DNA of 40,164 nt, taken from an uncultured Porphyromonadaceae bacterium. GTDB taxonomy: Bacteria; Bacteroidota; Bacteroidia; Bacteroidales; Muribaculaceae. Shown piece after piece: positions 27,390 through 36,573 of the stretch; the first letter of the stretch is position 1, and every line of letters starts with the position of its first letter. Position numbers and translations under genes: made by a program. The notes beneath the pieces are model-generated. The model was given only the letters and a program-made list of their open reading frames with translations, was not told where the DNA came from and ran no database searches. Location: NCBI GenBank assembly GCA_947175495.1, contig CAMWNB010000021.1:1-40164 (forward strand), in the 5' to 3' direction.

Positions 27390-29168
27390 ATGAAATCTAT
27401 CTATAAAATAGCAGCCGTAGCTGCCCTGGCTTTTGCCTCCGCATCGTGCGACGACCTGTTCGAGCCCGCATTCGAGCCCTCGCAGGACATCAACTCGACC
27501 GAGGACTTCCCCAAATACGCCGACGGCCTGCTCTACGACGCCTACCTCCTGATGCCCTACAGCACAGGCGTCAACTCCGACCTCGCCACAGATGACGCGG
27601 TCAGCAACAACAACTCCAACGAATATCTCAAGATTGCCACCGGCAGCTGGACCGCAAACAACGGCACCCTCTCCTACTGGAAGAACGGCCGCGGCGGCAT
27701 CCAGTTCGTCAACCTGCTGCTCACAAAGGTCGACGATGTGGACTTCAGCACCAACGACCGTGTGCAGCAGATGTTCGTCGACCGCCTCAAAGGCGAGGCC
27801 TACGGCCTGCGCGCGCTGTTCATGTACCACCTGCTCCGCCAGCACGGCGGCTGGGTCGGCAGCGAGCTCCTCGGCGTGCCCGTGCTCCTCGAGCCCGAAA
27901 CCGCATCAAGCGACTTCAACCAGCCCCGCGCCACCTTCAAGGCATGCGTGCAGCAGATTTTCGACGACGTGCAGCTGGCCACCTCGCTTCTGCCCACCGA
28001 CTACACCGACATCACCAGCGAAAGCGACATTCCCGCCAAATACCGTGAGCTCGGAGTGAGCATCGACGAGTACGTCCGCGTGTGCGGCGCCGACTTCAAC
28101 GGCCGCATGAGCGGCCGCGTGGCCCAAGTGATTGCCGCACAGACCGCCCTCCTCGCCGCCAGCCCCGCGTTCTCGGCAGGCTCCGGTATCGAATGGGCCG
28201 AGGCAGCCGACCGCGCTGCAGCCGTACTCGACCTCAACAACGGTGCAGCCGGCCTCTACGACCAGGGACACCTCTACTACACCGGCAACGAAGTGAGAAA
28301 ACTCACATCCGGTGCCAACCGCGAAGTGATCTGGCGCGACAACATCAGCCAGAGCAACACCCTCGAAAAGGACAATTTCCCGCCCTCGCTCCGCGGCACC
28401 GGCCGTGTCAATCCCACGCAGAACCTCGTCGACGCGTTCCCCGACGCCGCCGGCTATCCCATCACCGACGGAAACGCCACCTACGACCCGCAGAATCCTT
28501 ACGCCAACCGCGACCCGCGTCTGGCACTCTACATCGTAGTGAACGGCAGCAAATGGGGCCACAACGACACCGAAATCATCTCCGGCACATACGGCACCAA
28601 CAACGACGCCCTCAACGCCGAGCAAGGCTACAGCACCCGCACAGGCTACTACATGCGCAAGCTCCTCAACAGCCTGTGCAACGTCGACCCCTCCGTCAAC
28701 ACCGAGCAGGACCACGCCAACGTGCGCATCCGCTACACCGAGCTCTATCTCGACTACGCCGAAGCCGCCAACGAGGCCTGGGGTCCCGTAGGCCGCGGCA
28801 CACACGGCTACAGCGCCTACGACATCGTGAAAGCCATCCGCAAGCGCGCAGGCATCGGCGTGGGCGGCGAAGACCCCTACCTCGAGAGCATCAAAGGCAG
28901 CCAGGACGAGATGCGAAAACTCATCCGCAACGAACGTCGCCTCGAGCTCTGCTTCGAGAACGTGCGCTTCTGGGATCTCCGCCGCTGGAAGGCCGACCTC
29001 AACGAGACCGCACGCGGCATGCGCATCACCAAAAACGGCGGCACGCTGCACTACGACGTCATTGACGTGGAGAACCGCAACTATCACGACTACATGAACT
29101 ACGGTCCCATCCCCTACAGCGAGACCATCCTGTTCAACAATCTCGTGCAGAACGACGGCTGGAAGTAA
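27390..29168 (+). CDS. xusD: SusD-like xylan-binding lipoprotein, second pair
   Basis: A 592-residue SusD homologue paired with XusC, 15 bp downstream of it. The lipid-attachment Cys20 (ASASC) is followed by DDLFEPAFEP, an acidic start consistent with surface display. The fold-typical blocks are LKGEAYGLRALFMYHLLRQHGGW, RIRYTELYLDYAEAANEAWG and the C-terminal MRKLIRNERRLELCFENVRFWDLRRW. It binds oligosaccharides at the cell surface and closes the XusC channel during import. The specificity (xylan) follows from its place in the xus core, not from a recognisable binding-site motif. Confidence 0.92.
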   Translation: MKSIYKIAAVAALAFASASCDDLFEPAFEPSQDINSTEDFPKYADGLLYDAYLLMPYSTGVNSDLATDDAVSNNNSNEYLKIATGSWTANNGTLSYWKNGRGGIQFVNLLLTKVDDVDFSTNDRVQQMFVDRLKGEAYGLRALFMYHLLRQHGGWVGSELLGVPVLLEPETASSDFNQPRATFKACVQQIFDDVQLATSLLPTDYTDITSESDIPAKYRELGVSIDEYVRVCGADFNGRMSGRVAQVIAAQTALLAASPAFSAGSGIEWAEAADRAAAVLDLNNGAAGLYDQGHLYYTGNEVRKLTSGANREVIWRDNISQSNTLEKDNFPPSLRGTGRVNPTQNLVDAFPDAAGYPITDGNATYDPQNPYANRDPRLALYIVVNGSKWGHNDTEIISGTYGTNNDALNAEQGYSTRTGYYMRKLLNSLCNVDPSVNTEQDHANVRIRYTELYLDYAEAANEAWGPVGRGTHGYSAYDIVKAIRKRAGIGVGGEDPYLESIKGSQDEMRKLIRNERRLELCFENVRFWDLRRWKADLNETARGMRITKNGGTLHYDVIDVENRNYHDYMNYGPIPYSETILFNNLVQNDGWK

Positions 29169-29219
29169 TATTCAGCGCCTCTCTCCGTTATTTCTTTCAA
29201 CCATCAATATCACAAAGAC

Positions 29220-30263
29220 ATGAAAATCATCAAATATACAGCTATCATCGCAGCCCTGGCATCCGTAGGCTCCATGACATCGTGCAAGAACGCCGGCCAG
29301 GACTTCCCCAACTTCGAAGGCGGCATCTCGGTGTACTTCGCCAAGCAGTATCCCGTGCGCACCCTTGTCATGGGCGACGACACCTACGACACCAGCATGG
29401 ACAACGCCCACAAGTGCACCATCTACGCAACAATGGGCGGCGCCTATGAAGGCCGCAACATCACCCTCGAGATTGCAGCCGACCCCTCGCTCACCGACAA
29501 CCTCACCTTCGACGGCACACGCCCCGTCAAGGCCATGCCCGAAAGCTACTACAGGCTGGCCTCGAACACCATCGACTACGCCGGCTCCCACATGGGCGGT
29601 GTCGAGGTGGAATTCACCGACGCCTTCTTCGACGACCCCGACGCGCTGGCCAACAATTATGTGATTCCCCTGGTGATCAAGAGTCAGAAAGGTGCCGACC
29701 GCATCCTCACAGGTACTCCCGTGGCCGAAGGCAACACGCCCCCGCGCACACTCTCGTCCGCATGGAGCGAGCTGCCCAAGGACTATGTGCTCTACTGCGT
29801 CAAGTACATCAACAAGTACGACGCCGAGTACGCAGTCCGCGGCCTTGACAAAATCACCGAAGGCGGCGTCACCACCACCAACGTGCGCCACGAACAGTAT
29901 GTAGAAAACGACGAGCTCCGCACCGTCTACACCCGCAACCTCTCCACGGCCGTCTACCCGGTCAGCACCGTGTTCACTCTCCCCGACGGATCCAAGCAGA
30001 CCGTGACATGCGAGCTCGTGCTCACGTTCGACGACAACGACCAGTGCACCGTTTCCACTGCCACCGCAGGATGCACAGCCTCCGGCACCGGCAAGTTCGT
30101 GCGCAACGGCGACAAGAACAGCTGGGGCAACAAGGACCGCAACGCCCTCTACCTCGACTACACCGTGGACTTCGGCACACGCCAAGTGGCCACCCTCGAC
30201 ACTCTCGTGGTAAAGAGCCGCAACGTGTCGTACGAGGAATTCACCCCCGAGTATAAGAACTAA
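29220..30263 (+). CDS. xusE: XusE-type outer-membrane lipoprotein (DUF1735-like), probable surface glycan-binding protein
   Basis: A 347-residue lipoprotein with Cys22 in MTSC. The N-terminal region (ISVYFAKQYPVRTLVMGDDTYDTSMDNAHKC, shown here only as the match block's key words) resembles DUF1735 proteins that accompany SusD genes; the C-terminal half is a beta-rich domain with DRNALYLDYTV. No catalytic motif is visible. In the conserved xylan core the fifth gene encodes such a protein of unproven function, and DUF1735 relatives elsewhere act as surface glycan-binding proteins, so xylan binding is inferred. It lies 51 bp after xusD and 18 bp before the modular GH10. Confidence 0.82.
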   Translation: MKIIKYTAIIAALASVGSMTSCKNAGQDFPNFEGGISVYFAKQYPVRTLVMGDDTYDTSMDNAHKCTIYATMGGAYEGRNITLEIAADPSLTDNLTFDGTRPVKAMPESYYRLASNTIDYAGSHMGGVEVEFTDAFFDDPDALANNYVIPLVIKSQKGADRILTGTPVAEGNTPPRTLSSAWSELPKDYVLYCVKYINKYDAEYAVRGLDKITEGGVTTTNVRHEQYVENDELRTVYTRNLSTAVYPVSTVFTLPDGSKQTVTCELVLTFDDNDQCTVSTATAGCTASGTGKFVRNGDKNSWGNKDRNALYLDYTVDFGTRQVATLDTLVVKSRNVSYEEFTPEYKN

Positions 30264-30281
30264 CGCCTTATTTCTGACACA

Positions 30282-32489
30282 ATGAAACTGCTCAACATAG
30301 CAACCATCGGCACCGCAGCCGTCATGCTGGCTGCGTGCGCCGACGATTTCAACACCAACGACTTCAAGGTGGAGCCCTCGGCCGAAACCTCACAGTACGA
30401 GTGGCTCAACGAGTACGGAGCGATCAAGTCGTACATCAACTACAGCAACGTAGGCCCGCTCTTCCGCCTCGGCGGCGCTCTCGACGCCTCAGAGATGAAC
30501 AAGCGCGGACTCGTCTACGCCCTCGCCGTGGCCAACTACGACGAAGTCACCTTCGGCAACCACATGAAGCACAACTTCGTGATGAACGCCGACGGCGCCA
30601 TGGATTTCGGCACCATCCGCACAGCCATCGAGACCGCGCGCAACGGCGGACTCAAAATATTCGGCCACACTCTCTGCTGGCACTCCCAGCAGAGGGGCAG
30701 CTACCTGCTCAGCCTCCTCCAGGACAAAGAACTCGACATAGACCCCGACCAGAAGAACGAGGTCGTGGACTATGAGATCGACTGGGGCACACAGAGCGGC
30801 TACTCCATGTGGGGTCAGTGGGGCAAAGGCGCCACAGCTGCCATCAACACGGACGACGGCTGCCTCGAGGTGGTCAATCCCGAAGCCGCCGACAACTTCT
30901 GGGACCTCCAGTTCTTTATCGCCGACGGATTCAACATCGTAAAGGACACGGAGTACACGCTCACCGTCACTGCCCGCACTCTCGGCGGAGAAGCCAACAT
31001 CCGCGGCGGCATCGGCACCTGGAGCGAAACCGCATCGGTCAACTACACCGCAGGCCCCGAGTGGAAGGACTACACATTCACCTTCACTCCCGCCTTTGAA
31101 GGCGGCTCGCATCTGCTGACACAATGCGGCGACTTCGTGGGCACCGTACAGTTCAAGAGCGTCAAGCTCACACACAAGGAGGCTGCGGCCGTCACCATCC
31201 GCCAGAGCCTCATCAACGGCGGCGACGCCGACAACGGCACCACAGAGAACATCCTTTCCCGCACGCCCGGCAGCGGCGACAACGCCGCACCCGTGGTAGA
31301 CGACCCCGCCGGCACAGGCAAGGTTTATGTAGCCGAAATCGCAGGCAACCCGGCCAACGACTACGACTCGCAACTGTTCATCACCACCTCCACCGCTCTC
31401 AAGGAAGGCGACAAGATCCACGTCAAGTTCCGCTACCGCTGCTCCGACGTGCGCAGCATCTCCACGCAGGCCCACGGCGCACCCGGATCCTACCTCCACT
31501 GGCAGTTCATCGGCACGCTCAACTGCACCACCGAGTGGAAGGACTTCGAGTACAGCGGCGCCATCACCGCAGAGCAGGCCGGCTCCGACGGCTGCCGCAC
31601 CATCGCCTTCAACCTCGCATCCGCGCCCGACGCCGCCCAGTTCTACATCGACGACGTTGAGTTCGACATCGAGAAGAGCGCCAACGCCATCCCCCTCACT
31701 CCCGAGGAGAAGGCCGAGATACTCAAAGGCGAGCTCAAGCGCTGGATCTACGGCATGATGGAAGCCTGCGACGGCTACGTCACCGCATGGGACGTTGTCA
31801 ACGAAGCCATCGCCGACGGCGGCAGCTACGGCGTCAAGTACGGCGAAGACACCGACAACGAGTTCTACTGGCAGAACTACCTCGGCGAGAACTACGTGCG
31901 CTATGCCGTTCAGTATGCCCGCGAGGCATTCGCTGAGTACGGAGGCAACCCCGACGAGCTCCTGCTCTTCGCCAACGACTACAACCTCGAGGCAGCCTAC
32001 AACAACACGGCCAAGACCGACGGACTCATCCGCACCATCCGCCAGTGGGAAGCCGACGGCGTCACCCGCATCGACGGCATAGGCACGCAGATGCACGTCA
32101 CCTACAGCCTCAACCCCGAATACCAGGCCAAGCAGGAACAGTGCGTTGTCGACATGTTCACCAAGCTCGCCGCAAGCGGCAAGCTCATCCACGTCTCCGA
32201 ACTCGATATGGGCATCCAGGATGAACAGGGCAACACCATCATGACCCCCGACCTCACCTACGAGCAGAAACTGCTGATGAGCGACTACTACAAGTTCATC
32301 GTCACCAAGTTCTTCGAAATCATCCCGAAGGAGCAGCAGTACGGCATCGTGCAGTGGGCAGCCACCGACAGCCCCGAAGGCAGCGGATGGCGCGCTGGCG
32401 AACCCATCGGCATCTGGGACAGCAACTACAGCCGCAAACCCGCCTACGCAGGCTGGTGCGACGCGCTGAAAGAAGCCACCGGCAAATAA
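30282..32489 (+). CDS. xyn10C: Modular GH10 xylanase with CBM region inserted in the catalytic barrel, surface lipoprotein
   Basis: A 735-residue GH10 endo-xylanase. The lipobox LAAC (Cys19) is followed by ADDFNTND, consistent with surface export. The barrel is split: the first part (about 45-165) ends after GHTLCWHSQQRGSYLLSL; two beta-sandwich modules of the CBM4/9/22 type follow (about 165-305 and 313-467); the barrel resumes with the acid/base Glu508 in WDVVNEAI and nucleophile Glu640 in VSELDMGI. This inserted-CBM layout is the hallmark of the Xyn10C-type enzymes of Bacteroidetes xylan loci, which cut the polymer at the cell surface to feed the Xus transporters. It is the last gene before a strong terminator. 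Confidence 0.95.
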   Translation: MKLLNIATIGTAAVMLAACADDFNTNDFKVEPSAETSQYEWLNEYGAIKSYINYSNVGPLFRLGGALDASEMNKRGLVYALAVANYDEVTFGNHMKHNFVMNADGAMDFGTIRTAIETARNGGLKIFGHTLCWHSQQRGSYLLSLLQDKELDIDPDQKNEVVDYEIDWGTQSGYSMWGQWGKGATAAINTDDGCLEVVNPEAADNFWDLQFFIADGFNIVKDTEYTLTVTARTLGGEANIRGGIGTWSETASVNYTAGPEWKDYTFTFTPAFEGGSHLLTQCGDFVGTVQFKSVKLTHKEAAAVTIRQSLINGGDADNGTTENILSRTPGSGDNAAPVVDDPAGTGKVYVAEIAGNPANDYDSQLFITTSTALKEGDKIHVKFRYRCSDVRSISTQAHGAPGSYLHWQFIGTLNCTTEWKDFEYSGAITAEQAGSDGCRTIAFNLASAPDAAQFYIDDVEFDIEKSANAIPLTPEEKAEILKGELKRWIYGMMEACDGYVTAWDVVNEAIADGGSYGVKYGEDTDNEFYWQNYLGENYVRYAVQYAREAFAEYGGNPDELLLFANDYNLEAAYNNTAKTDGLIRTIRQWEADGVTRIDGIGTQMHVTYSLNPEYQAKQEQCVVDMFTKLAASGKLIHVSELDMGIQDEQGNTIMTPDLTYEQKLLMSDYYKFIVTKFFEIIPKEQQYGIVQWAATDSPEGSGWRAGEPIGIWDSNYSRKPAYAGWCDALKEATGK

Positions 32490-32511
32490 ACACTTTACGT
32501 CCCAAACCGGC

Positions 32512-32545
32512 AAAGCGCGGCATCCGCACGGGTGCCGCGCTTTTT
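32512..32545 (+). terminator. Rho-independent terminator of the xus operon
   Basis: A perfect 11-bp stem (AAAGCGCGGCA at 32512-32522 with TGCCGCGCTTT at 32533-32543) with a 10-base loop runs into a T-tract. It stands 22 bp after the xyn10C stop and ends the roughly 15-kb transcript starting near 17471. Confidence 0.9.
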
Positions 32546-32602
32546 CTGTCGCCTCACCAACGGGGTAGCTGAAATAACCATGTTGAAATTTATTGTTAAA
32601 AA

Positions 32603-32635
32603 TTTGCACAAACGCCTATTTATCATTATCTTTGC
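32603..32635 (+). promoter_or_regulatory. Promoter of the LruC-like lipoprotein gene
   Basis: TTTG (32603-32606), 20 bp, TATCTTTGC (32627-32635): a full match to the Bacteroidetes housekeeping promoter. It comes after the xus terminator and has no GTTAC module, so this gene seems outside the xylan regulon. The predicted start near 32640 also rules out in-frame ATGs upstream of it, supporting the ATG at 32685. Confidence 0.75.
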
Positions 32636-32684
32636 CTCCGGAACTTTACCTTCTATTATTTTATCTTGCTTTTATCAGACCATA

Positions 32685-34850
32685 ATGAATCTAAAACACC
32701 ACGCCACGGCCTGTATCCTTGCGTCAATGGGAGCAGCCGCATGCCTGTTCACGGCATGCACCGATGAAATTGCGACTATCGACAAGAACGAAGAATACAC
32801 ACGCGCCTTCGTAAAAGAATTCGGAATTTTCGACACCACCCACGACTGGAACATCGCCACCCGTGCAGGCGTCGACGTCAGCACCGAGAAGCCCTCCGAC
32901 ATACGCGTCACCGCCACCATCGGCGACAAGCAGTATCTGCTGGCCCACTACAAGGGCGTCAGCGGCAGCCGCCACATCGCCTTCGACATCCCCAAAGGAA
33001 TAGACCGTGTGCGCGTCAGCGACGACTTCCACAGCTACGAGGTGGCCCTCGGAGCCAAAGTCGACTTCGCCGGCAGCGGCCGCGCCATCTGGGAAGGCGG
33101 CGACAGCAAAGTCACCATCACCCGCGCCCCCTACCGATTTCTCACCGAGGAAGGCGTCATGGCGTTCAAAAACTATCTTCCCGAAGATCAGGACAACCTT
33201 GGCAAGGTAGTGCAGAACTTCACTTTCATATCCAACGGCGACTTCACCGTCTACCCCACCTACTGGCAGACCGACAGCTACAACACCATCGGCATCTACT
33301 ACATCGACGAAGAGGCCAACGAGATGGTGCACATCCCATTCTACTCCAACAAAATCTCACCGATCGACGGCACCCAGGGCAATCTGCTCTACACCTACGG
33401 CGACCCCGACGCTGAAGACAAAGTGCCGGCCAAAGGAAACATCCCTCTCCGCGACCCACAGAACCCCATGGATGCGGCTCTCCTTTTAGCGGGCTCGCAA
33501 CTTAACCCTGCGGACTTCAACAACAACGGTCTCACGGATTTCACCCAATTCTCTGCCGAGGACTGGAGAATCTTCAAACGCCGCTTTCTGCTGAAGGTTC
33601 GCGAAGTCAATAAATACTACTTTAACCTCGCCGGCCAAAATGGTGTGAACACCTACTTCGACATCGATTATTTCATCAACAGCGACGCTTACAAAGCACA
33701 AGACGCTATTGACAATGCGGCTTTCAAATTGTTCCAGATAACCGACATGCTGTATGAAGTGAAAGATGCTACGCACATCAATATCACTGCAATCGCCGTG
33801 GGTCCGATCAATGACTGGATTTATCCCGGCGAAAACCGGGAAAGCCATCCAAGCTCAAGCAACGGGCAAGAAGTCCGCGGATGGAGATCGCGAGGAGTAC
33901 ACATCGACATCGCACCCGGCACCAAATTCGGCATGTACCTGCGAGTATGGTATTATAGCGACCCAGTCGACAAAAAGCCATCTATCGACAATGTCGACGT
34001 GGTGCGCCTGAAAATCGGCGAAGACGGCATGCCCATAAGCGACGGCTACCGGCGCTTCTATTCCGAAGCACATTACAATCCGGAGATTGTCGGTTCCGAT
34101 GTGTTTGCCGCCACCTACATGTACGAAGCGCCCACCGGCACATATCGCGTGCTTGGCTTCGAGGACTATGGCAGCCCCCACGACCTTAACGACATGATGT
34201 TCTTCATATCCTCCGACATACCCGCCGATATTCCCGACGTGGAAGATATCGACCACCCGAAGATGTCGTGGATACTCGCCGTAGAGGACCTTGGATCCAC
34301 CGACGACTTCGACTTCAACGACCTCGTGCTCAAGATAGAGCATGTAAGCGGCGAAACCACCGCCACCGTCACCCCCTTGGCCGCCGGCGGCACGCTGCCC
34401 ATGCGCATGTTCTACAACGACCAGGAAATCAGCGGCTCCGGCAACTATGCCCATGTCAACCAGTTCTTCGGCGTGCACGACCACACCGTGATGCTCAACA
34501 CCGGCCGCGCCACCGGCACAGCCGAAAGTGTCACCATAGAAGTGCCCGAGGACTTCAGCATGGCCAACCTGCAGGGCGTCATCGACAGCAAGATGGGAGG
34601 CTTCCACATCAAGGTGAAGCAAAGCGACGAAGGCGTGGAAGGCAACTGGACCGACGACGTCATCGACATCACCGCCGCCGAAGCCGGCGCGGTGCCGCAG
34701 ATTCTCTGCGTGCCGGGCTCATGGCAGTGGCCTCTGGAACGCATCAGCATCAAACAGGCCTATCCCGAGGTCGGCGAATGGATTCTCAACAAGGAAAACA
34801 ACACCGACTGGTATCTCCACCCCGTGCCTTCAATTGTGTGGAAACGATAA
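32685..34850 (+). CDS. Surface lipoprotein with LruC/DUF4114-like acidic motifs, function unknown
   Basis: A 721-residue lipoprotein; Cys25 in LFTAC is followed by TDEIATIDKNEE, acidic enough for surface display. The C-terminal half carries two related motifs, YGSPHDLNDMMFFI and STDDFDFNDLVLKIEH, of the D-x-N-D type seen in LruC and DUF4114 proteins, where they may bind calcium. The last third repeats beta-sandwich-like segments (TVTPLAAGGTLPMRMFY). No enzyme motif is seen. The reading frame is open from 32532, but that start falls inside the upstream terminator, so 32685 is used. It forms a single-gene unit between two terminators; I cannot tell whether it relates to xylan. Confidence 0.8.
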   Translation: MNLKHHATACILASMGAAACLFTACTDEIATIDKNEEYTRAFVKEFGIFDTTHDWNIATRAGVDVSTEKPSDIRVTATIGDKQYLLAHYKGVSGSRHIAFDIPKGIDRVRVSDDFHSYEVALGAKVDFAGSGRAIWEGGDSKVTITRAPYRFLTEEGVMAFKNYLPEDQDNLGKVVQNFTFISNGDFTVYPTYWQTDSYNTIGIYYIDEEANEMVHIPFYSNKISPIDGTQGNLLYTYGDPDAEDKVPAKGNIPLRDPQNPMDAALLLAGSQLNPADFNNNGLTDFTQFSAEDWRIFKRRFLLKVREVNKYYFNLAGQNGVNTYFDIDYFINSDAYKAQDAIDNAAFKLFQITDMLYEVKDATHINITAIAVGPINDWIYPGENRESHPSSSNGQEVRGWRSRGVHIDIAPGTKFGMYLRVWYYSDPVDKKPSIDNVDVVRLKIGEDGMPISDGYRRFYSEAHYNPEIVGSDVFAATYMYEAPTGTYRVLGFEDYGSPHDLNDMMFFISSDIPADIPDVEDIDHPKMSWILAVEDLGSTDDFDFNDLVLKIEHVSGETTATVTPLAAGGTLPMRMFYNDQEISGSGNYAHVNQFFGVHDHTVMLNTGRATGTAESVTIEVPEDFSMANLQGVIDSKMGGFHIKVKQSDEGVEGNWTDDVIDITAAEAGAVPQILCVPGSWQWPLERISIKQAYPEVGEWILNKENNTDWYLHPVPSIVWKR

Positions 34851-34865
34851 TCACCCCCCTCAAAG

Positions 34866-34902
34866 CTGCGGCGGCCCCACAACGGGCCGCCGCAGTTTTT
34901 TT
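34866..34902 (+). terminator. Rho-independent terminator after the LruC-like gene
   Basis: A perfect 12-bp stem (34866-34877 with 34884-34895; CTGCGGCGGCCC pairing GGGCCGCCGCAG), six-base loop and a run of seven T. The preceding AAAG can extend the stem into the T-tract, as in strong or bidirectional terminators. Confidence 0.92.
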
Positions 34903-35015
34903 GCGCCGGATACGGAATGGAGTCCCCGGTCCGTCAGAATTGAACAAATGAAGGGGTGGTATGTTATTATGGTATAAGATTCAAACATTCAGGACATTTT
35001 TGGCACACGCGCCCA

Positions 35016-35048
35016 CTTGCGGATAGTCTTATTAATCCGTAATTTTGC
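35016..35048 (+). promoter_or_regulatory. Promoter of the export operon
   Basis: CTTG (35016-35019, three of four bases of the -33 element), 20 bp, then TAATTTTGC (35040-35048). Predicted start near 35053, which places the in-frame ATG at 35017 outside the transcript and supports translation from 35095. The AT-rich stretch 34903-35015 before it shows nothing else recognisable. Confidence 0.65.
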
Positions 35049-35094
35049 ACTCCACAACCGGAATTTAAGAACAAAACATTTCAACTTCATATTT

Positions 35095-36546
35095 ATGAGG
35101 GCTTTAATCACCACATTAGCCACCTTCGCAGCCATAGGAATGATTGCCGCACAGCAGCCTGCCGCACCCGACGGGCCGCTCACCCTGGAGCAATGCCGCT
35201 CCATGGCGCTTGTCAACAACAAGGACATGAAGGTGGCCGACCAGAAAATCCGCACCGCCGAGTATCAGAAAAAAGAGGCCTTCGCCGCCTATCTGCCCGC
35301 AATAGACTTTGCCGGCGGCTACATGTACAATCAGAAGGACCTTGCCGTGTTCGGCTCCGACCAGCTGCTGCCCACAAAGACCTTCGATCCCAAAACGGGA
35401 AAGTATGAGTTCAACCTCGTCACCAATCCCGAGACCGGCATGCCCGTGAAAGGACCCGACGGCCAGTACGTGCCTGAGACCGTGGCTCTCATCCCCAAAG
35501 ACGCCATGACTTTCGACATACACAACGTGTTCTTCGGCGCTGTCACCCTCACCCAGCCGGTCTACATGGGCGGCAAGATAGTGGCCATGAACAAGCTCAC
35601 AGGCTTTGCCAAAGACCTGGCCGAAGCGCTGCGCGACAACGAGGCCGAAAACGTCATCTACGCCGTCGACGCCGCCTACTGGCAGGTGGTGTCGCTCAAG
35701 GCCAAACAGCGTCTTGCCCAAAGCTACGTCAGCCTGCTCGACTCGCTCGACCGCAACGTCGGACTCATGGTGCGCGAAGGCGTGGCCACCAAGGCCGACA
35801 AACTCAGTGTCGACGTCAAGCTCAACTCAGCCCGCGTCGACCTCACCAAAGTCGACAACGGACTGGTGCTCTCGCGCATGGCGCTGGCCCAGCTGTGCGG
35901 CCTGCCGCTCGACTCGCCCATGCTGCTGGCCGACGAGGACATCAACGACATCAGCGCGACCACTCCCCCCGCACGCGAATACGACATGGAGCAAGTCTAC
36001 GAGGCGCGCCCCGACCTCCGTGCCTTGCAGATGGGCATTAACATTGCCGGCCAACAGAAAAAAGTGGCCATGGCCTCGATGCTGCCCAACCTCGCCATCG
36101 TGGGCACCTACTCGTTCAGCAACCCCAACATGTTCAACGGCTTTGCCAAGAAATTCAACGGCGCGTTCTCTGTCGGCGCCATGCTCACCATCCCCATCTG
36201 GCACTGGGGCGGAAACTACAACAAATACAAGGCTGCCGAAAGCGAGGAGACAGTGATGCGCCTGCGCATGGACGACGCCCGCGAGATGGTGGACCTGCAG
36301 GTGAAACAGGCTGCATTCCGCACGCAGGAATCCGTGAAGACCTACGCCATGACCCGCGTCAACCAGGAAAGCGCCGACGAAAACCTGCGCACGGCCACCC
36401 TGGCCTTCAGAGAGGGCGTGGCCACCACCGACAACGTAATGGAAGCTCAGACCGCGTGGCTCAAAGCCCATTCCGAACTCATCGACGCACTCATCGACGT
36501 GCATCTCTGCGACACATACCTGTCGAAAGTACTCGGCACATTATAA
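35095..36546 (+). CDS. TolC-type outer-membrane efflux protein
   Basis: A 483-residue outer-membrane factor, the exit duct of a tripartite exporter. The signal peptide MRALITTLATFAAIGMIA ends before AQQPA. The protein shows the two-repeat layout of the TolC family: long amphipathic helices around LTLEQCRSMALVNNKDMKVADQ and DLRALQMGINIAGQQKKVAMA, alternating with barrel strands such as GGYMYNQKDLAVFG and IVGTYSFSNPNMF. It is the first gene of a four-gene operon; the HlyD-type adaptor follows after 27 bp. The cargo is unknown. Confidence 0.9.
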   Translation: MRALITTLATFAAIGMIAAQQPAAPDGPLTLEQCRSMALVNNKDMKVADQKIRTAEYQKKEAFAAYLPAIDFAGGYMYNQKDLAVFGSDQLLPTKTFDPKTGKYEFNLVTNPETGMPVKGPDGQYVPETVALIPKDAMTFDIHNVFFGAVTLTQPVYMGGKIVAMNKLTGFAKDLAEALRDNEAENVIYAVDAAYWQVVSLKAKQRLAQSYVSLLDSLDRNVGLMVREGVATKADKLSVDVKLNSARVDLTKVDNGLVLSRMALAQLCGLPLDSPMLLADEDINDISATTPPAREYDMEQVYEARPDLRALQMGINIAGQQKKVAMASMLPNLAIVGTYSFSNPNMFNGFAKKFNGAFSVGAMLTIPIWHWGGNYNKYKAAESEETVMRLRMDDAREMVDLQVKQAAFRTQESVKTYAMTRVNQESADENLRTATLAFREGVATTDNVMEAQTAWLKAHSELIDALIDVHLCDTYLSKVLGTL

Positions 36547-36573
36547 CAGAACAATAAAACATCACATACCGTC

